Source: Dehalococcoidia bacterium
GTDB lineage: Bacteria > Chloroflexota > Dehalococcoidia > Lucifugimonadales > UBA3495
Direction: 5' to 3'
Length of the DNA stretch: 8,339 nucleotides
Assembly (NCBI GenBank): GCA_022823105.1
Contig: JAJDXU010000065.1
Location: 1 to 8,339 of the forward strand
Part shown: positions 5,682 through 8,339 of the stretch, one piece after another
Layout: the number at the start of each line of letters is the position of its first letter
Numbering within the stretch: the stretch's first letter is position 1
Notes under the pieces: generated by a model
What the model was told of the DNA's origin: nothing
Database searches by the model: none
What the model saw: only the letters and a program-made list of their open reading frames with translations
Program-made: the position numbers and the translations under genes

Positions 5682-6770
5682 CTACAAACGCAGGCGCTGC
5701 TGCAGCTCGGGCGAGGGTTGGGCATCGTTTTCGGGTTCCGGTCCGGCGGTGAAACCGGAGACGCCGACGCCCAGCAGGCGGAAGGCGCGGCCGGGGGTCA
5801 TTTCCCGCTGCATCAGCGTCCATGCCGTGGCCAGGATGGTTTCGTCTTCGTGGGTTGGGCGGGACAAGGTGGTCTGCCGGGTGAAGGTGGTGAAGTCGGA
5901 GAGGCGCATTTTGACGGTGACGGTACGACCGGACATGCCCTTGCGGGCGAGGGAGCCGGCGACGCTGCCGGACAGCCGTTCGACCACGGGCCGGATTTCC
6001 TCGGCGGTGCTGATGTCATGGGGAAACGTGGTTTCGCTGCTGATGGACTTGGCCTCGCGGGAGGTCTGCACCGGTTCGTCGTCGATGCCGCGGGCGCGGT
6101 CGCGGATGCTGGGGCCGCGCTTGCCGAAGCGGCGGGTGAACCAGGTGTCGGGCATGGCGGCGAGGTCTCCGATGGTGTGAATATCGTCGTCGCGCAGGCG
6201 GGCGGCGGACTTGGGCCCCACGCCCATGAGCGCGCCGACGGGCAGGGGGGCCAGGAATTCCGCCTCCTGCCCCTGCGGAACCACCACCAGCCCGTCGGGT
6301 TTCTGGAAGTCGGATGCGATCTTGGCGACGCACTTGCCGGTACCGAGGCCGACGGAGACGGTGAGTCCCACTTCGCGGCGGACGCGGTCCTTGATGTCGA
6401 TGGCGATTGCGATGGGAGATGTTGACGACGCGGGTTCGGTGATGTCCAGGTAGGCTTCGTCCAGGGACACGGGCTGGATGATGGGAGTGACGTCGCGGAA
6501 GATGTCCATGACGCTGGCGGACATCTCGCGGTAGCGGTCGAAGCGGGGGCGGACGATGATGCCCTCGGGACACTGGCGAACGGCGGTGGCCATGGGCATG
6601 GCGGAGTGGACGCCGAACTTGCGGGCTTCGTAGGATGCAGTGGCGACGACGCCGCGACCTTCCGGCCGGCCGCCGACCAGCACCGCCTTGCCGCGCAGCT
6701 CAGGGTTATCGAGCTGCTCCACGGCGGCGTAGAAAGCGTCCAGGTCGGCGTGGATGATGTGGCGGACCAT
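5682..6770 (-). CDS. dinB: DNA polymerase IV (Y-family translesion polymerase)
   Basis: DinB is a low-fidelity polymerase that bypasses damaged template bases. Numbered from ATG 6770 (362 residues): IIHADLDAFYAAVE (5-18) carries catalytic Asp9 and the steric gate at Tyr14; ARKFGVHSAMP (49-59) is the fingers motif; PVSLDEAYLD (100-109) supplies Asp104 and Glu105; GKCVAKIASD (145-154) follows; the helix-hairpin-helix MGVGPKSAARL is at 182-192. The little-finger domain occupies about 235-340. The C-terminal QQRLRL fits the Q..L.L pattern of clamp-binding peptides such as the QLVLGL ending of E. coli DinB. An in-frame GTG at 6779 would add three residues; neither start has a clear Shine-Dalgarno, and ATG 6770 gives the family-typical N-terminus. 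A TACAAT -10 lies upstream. All catalytic residues are intact. No SOS box could be supported. Confidence 0.95.
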   Translation of the reverse strand: MVRHIIHADLDAFYAAVEQLDNPELRGKAVLVGGRPEGRGVVATASYEARKFGVHSAMPMATAVRQCPEGIIVRPRFDRYREMSASVMDIFRDVTPIIQPVSLDEAYLDITEPASSTSPIAIAIDIKDRVRREVGLTVSVGLGTGKCVAKIASDFQKPDGLVVVPQGQEAEFLAPLPVGALMGVGPKSAARLRDDDIHTIGDLAAMPDTWFTRRFGKRGPSIRDRARGIDDEPVQTSREAKSISSETTFPHDISTAEEIRPVVERLSGSVAGSLARKGMSGRTVTVKMRLSDFTTFTRQTTLSRPTHEDETILATAWTLMQREMTPGRAFRLLGVGVSGFTAGPEPENDAQPSPELQQRLRL

Positions 6771-6814
6771 TTGGATCACACAGGTTCGCCGGATGGGGTT
6801 GCGTTGTGATGCCG

Positions 6815-6820
6815 ATTGTA
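6815..6820 (-). promoter_or_regulatory. -10 promoter candidate for dinB
   Basis: TACAAT on the minus strand, 44 bases upstream of the dinB ATG at 6770. No recognisable -35 lies at 16-18 bases. The hexamer and its distance are the same kind as the -10 candidate upstream of the Uma2-family gene, which lends slight mutual support. Confidence 0.3.
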
Positions 6821-6907
6821 ACCCCGGATGAGCGGTGGGCGCACGGGGCGGGTGTCAGCTACGTTCGGCTGGATGCCACGCCTATGCGTCGTTCACTGCC
6901 ATAACCG

Positions 6908-6931
6908 CCGGCGGTGGGCACAGACCGCCGG
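6908..6931. repeat. Strong GC hairpin in the dinB upstream gap
   Basis: CCGGCGGT (6908-6915) pairs perfectly with ACCGCCGG (6924-6931) around an 8-base loop. It overlaps a perfect 12-base palindrome, ACCGCCGGCGGT (6904-6915). No T run follows on either strand, so it is not a standard intrinsic terminator. It lies 75 bases beyond the stop of the gene at 7006-7944 and just outside the low-GC tract. It is followed by a G-rich plus strand (6944-6980: GGG, GGG, GG, GGGGGG, GGG). The rest of the 6771-7005 gap shows nothing else identifiable. Confidence 0.55.
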
Positions 6932-7005
6932 GTGTGAGCGGATGGGTGGGTGGTTTGCTGGGGGGTGCAGTGGAGATGGGTAAGGCTGAGCCGGCGTAAA
7001 ATAGA

Positions 7006-7944
7006 CTATTCCCTGCCTCCATCATGAAAGAGCAGCACTCGGCTCGGGTGAAGGCTCTCAAGCACGTTGTATCCGATGATCGTGTAGACGGGCTTTCCAT
7101 CTTTTACCCTGCGGACGCGGACGCGTATCCGTAGATCCTGTTCCAGTCTGTCATTTATCGCGTCAGCGTTACGTACCGATGAAGCTACCCTGCCGGAAAG
7201 AATATCGCCGGTCTGGTTGTTCACGAATTCAGCTCGGCGGCCGTCAGGCAAATACCCCACAAAACGTCCGTCAAACTCGTTTTCTGTTTCTTGGATATTG
7301 TTTGGGTTCAGATCGGCAACGCATTGTTGCACCTGCTCTAGGTCTCTGAAGCGAAAAACATAGTCTTTGAAAGCGAGAGAGAAAACCGCACGATTATCCG
7401 CTACTATCTTCAAAAAGCCGTGCAGGTCCGCAAGGGCACGTGGATGGACATCAACAATCGTATCGGCCAGTTCCACAGATGATTTCAACAGTGTTTGCAC
7501 TTGCTCAATACCCATCTCTACTGGTGATGGCCCGGGCTTATTCAGAGGGGCAGCTTCCTCAATCTCAAATCCGAATGACCCCAAGGCCACGTTGGTAATC
7601 AGCAGGCCGTACTGTTCGCGATTCGGGATTGGGCCTTTCATCTCCAAAAAACCCGACAGACTAGCCCCAGCAGAAGCCACGGCTTTACTAAACTCCCCAA
7701 CAGCTCGCGCCGCAAAACCTGCGTCGATGCCACGGCGACCGGCCACAGGTCCACCATCGAAAGTAAGCCTGGCAACAGCCGGCCAGCGTGCGGGTACTGT
7801 GTAACCATCCAACTGCTCGGAGACTTCTGTCCGGCGGGATTCCAAGCTCATCCGGTCGATTACAGCAGATGGCGGGGTCGTAGCCAGCAAATCATCAAGC
7901 TCGCCCAACTCCGCAACTAGCCATTCGTATTCCCGCCGGTTCAT
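7006..7944 (-). CDS. Uncharacterised 312-residue protein coupled to a DUF6932-like nucleotidyltransferase
   Basis: I cannot assign a function. The N-terminus (1-47) is charged and probably helical (REYEWLVAELGELDDLL, then IDRMSLESRRTEVSEQL). A middle part, RLTFDGGPVAGRRGIDAGF (59-77), then helix, then LLITNVALGSFGFEIEE (114-130), looks like an alpha/beta domain. Residues about 140-210 look mostly helical and contain R-ALADL-H (Arg169, His175). The C-terminal 225-295 looks beta-rich (GRFVGYLPDGRRAEF, RIRVRVRRV, PVYTIIGYNV). No signal peptide or membrane segment is seen. ATG 7944 overlaps the TGA of the upstream gene (ATGA) and has AGGAGG five bases before it, so the pair is translationally coupled. 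Sampled G+C is 42-53%, well below the neighbouring genes, suggesting recent acquisition. I have an impression that such a protein recurs next to DUF6932 genes; this needs checking. Confidence 0.85.
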   Translation of the reverse strand: MNRREYEWLVAELGELDDLLATTPPSAVIDRMSLESRRTEVSEQLDGYTVPARWPAVARLTFDGGPVAGRRGIDAGFAARAVGEFSKAVASAGASLSGFLEMKGPIPNREQYGLLITNVALGSFGFEIEEAAPLNKPGPSPVEMGIEQVQTLLKSSVELADTIVDVHPRALADLHGFLKIVADNRAVFSLAFKDYVFRFRDLEQVQQCVADLNPNNIQETENEFDGRFVGYLPDGRRAEFVNNQTGDILSGRVASSVRNADAINDRLEQDLRIRVRVRRVKDGKPVYTIIGYNVLESLHPSRVLLFHDGGRE

Positions 7945-8339
7945 TTCGCCTCCTCGTCTTTCCCTGCCCGGTTCAGCGCAATTTCTGCGGTCACATCCTC
8001 ATCAGCTGCCAAATCCAATTCCAGGTAGCCTTTCCATTGTCCTTCGCGTGTATGCGACCATAAGCCGTTGTAATATGCAAAGCGATTTGCCAAGTAGCAC
8101 ATATCCGGGTTGTCTAATCCCATAAACAGTGCATCAGTGTGATATCGCGCTTTGTTATTTGTACGATCAAACAATTCTGGAAATTCTTGGGCTAGACTCT
8201 GTTGCGTATGACCATCAGGCAAGCGGTAAAATGTCACCACATCAATATCTTGAGGTTCCCGACTAGCAATTTGCATTATATCAGCGACGAAACTGCCGTT
8301 CAGCCACTGGAACCCCTGTGTCAGCCCAGACTGGTGTAA
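7941..8339 (-). CDS. DUF6932-like protein with nucleotidyltransferase-type motif, 5' end outside window
   Basis: The frame is open to the right edge, so the real start is beyond the window; 132 C-terminal residues are visible. The in-frame ATG at 8276 is internal: the codons before it encode QGFQWLNGSFVADI, part of the core motif. That motif is GSF (residues 15-17 of the fragment) followed by QDIDVVTF, matching the GS-x(n)-DxD signature of the nucleotidyltransferase superfamily. A later Asp in ARYHTDALF may be the third metal-binding carboxylate. The ending LWSHTREGQWKGYLELDL resembles DUF6932 members. No substrate is known to me; relatives by fold include kanamycin nucleotidyltransferase-like and MNT antitoxin proteins, but equivalence is inference. 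It ends in ATGA overlap with the next gene and its GAGGAGG codons serve as that gene's ribosome site. A count of 8041-8160 gives 44% G+C. Confidence 0.85.
   Translation of the reverse strand, partial: LHQSGLTQGFQWLNGSFVADIMQIASREPQDIDVVTFYRLPDGHTQQSLAQEFPELFDRTNNKARYHTDALFMGLDNPDMCYLANRFAYYNGLWSHTREGQWKGYLELDLAADEDVTAEIALNRAGKDEEAK

Noticed and set aside
6776..6787. Possible SOS box near the dinB start (minus strand GAACCTGTGTGA)
   Set aside because: Only one half-site fits the GAAC-N4-GTTC pattern; the other half is GTGA, so LexA control is not supported.
7941..8276. Treating ATG 8276 as the true start of the right-edge gene
   Set aside because: The same frame is open to 8339 and the upstream codons encode the conserved WLNGSFVADI part of the motif, so the gene is truncated by the window.

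Overview
The window looks like a piece of a GC-rich bacterial chromosome. A hand count of 6481-6600 gives 67% G+C. The gene types (bifunctional HisIE, HisF, a single-domain CofE for coenzyme F420, a Uma2-family nuclease) would fit a Chloroflexota lineage such as Dehalococcoidia/SAR202. That assignment is a guess from gene content, because no rRNA or other firm marker is present and an actinobacterium is not excluded. No tRNA, rRNA, CRISPR array or intact insertion sequence was recognised.

Layout. A VOC-superfamily gene runs off the left edge (minus strand, 1-318). It diverges, across only 25 bases, from a GTG-started peptidase S51/cyanophycinase-like gene (plus, 344-1057). That gene ends at a hairpin-plus-T-run terminator facing the end of a minus-strand histidine cluster, transcribed hisF (3361-2552), a HAD-superfamily hydrolase (2520-1819), hisIE (1776-1153). 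A gap of about 770 bases (3362-4128) holds an extended -10 candidate for hisF, a perfect 20-bp tandem duplication, several small hairpins, a repeat-like segment and the 5' region of cofE. cofE (plus, 4129-4887) converges on a Uma2-family nuclease gene (minus, 5612-4896) with an 8-base gap. Upstream of that lies dinB (DNA polymerase IV, minus, 6770-5682).

From about 7000 to the right edge the composition changes: sampled stretches are 42-53% G+C. This part holds two translationally coupled minus-strand genes. The first is the 3'-terminal part of a DUF6932-like gene with a nucleotidyltransferase-type motif (7941-8339, start beyond the window). The second is a 312-residue protein of unknown function (7006-7944) that overlaps it by ATGA. 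This pair looks like an acquired cassette and is the best candidate here for an undescribed system.

How the genes fit together. HisF (imidazole-glycerol-phosphate synthase cyclase subunit) and HisIE (second and third steps) belong to histidine biosynthesis; HisH, HisA and the rest must be elsewhere. The HAD protein is co-directional and close enough to be in the same transcript, but its motif I has Phe where HAD phosphatases carry a second Asp, so it cannot simply be called the histidinol-phosphate phosphatase. CofE implies that the host makes coenzyme F420. DinB and Uma2 appear to be stand-alone genes.
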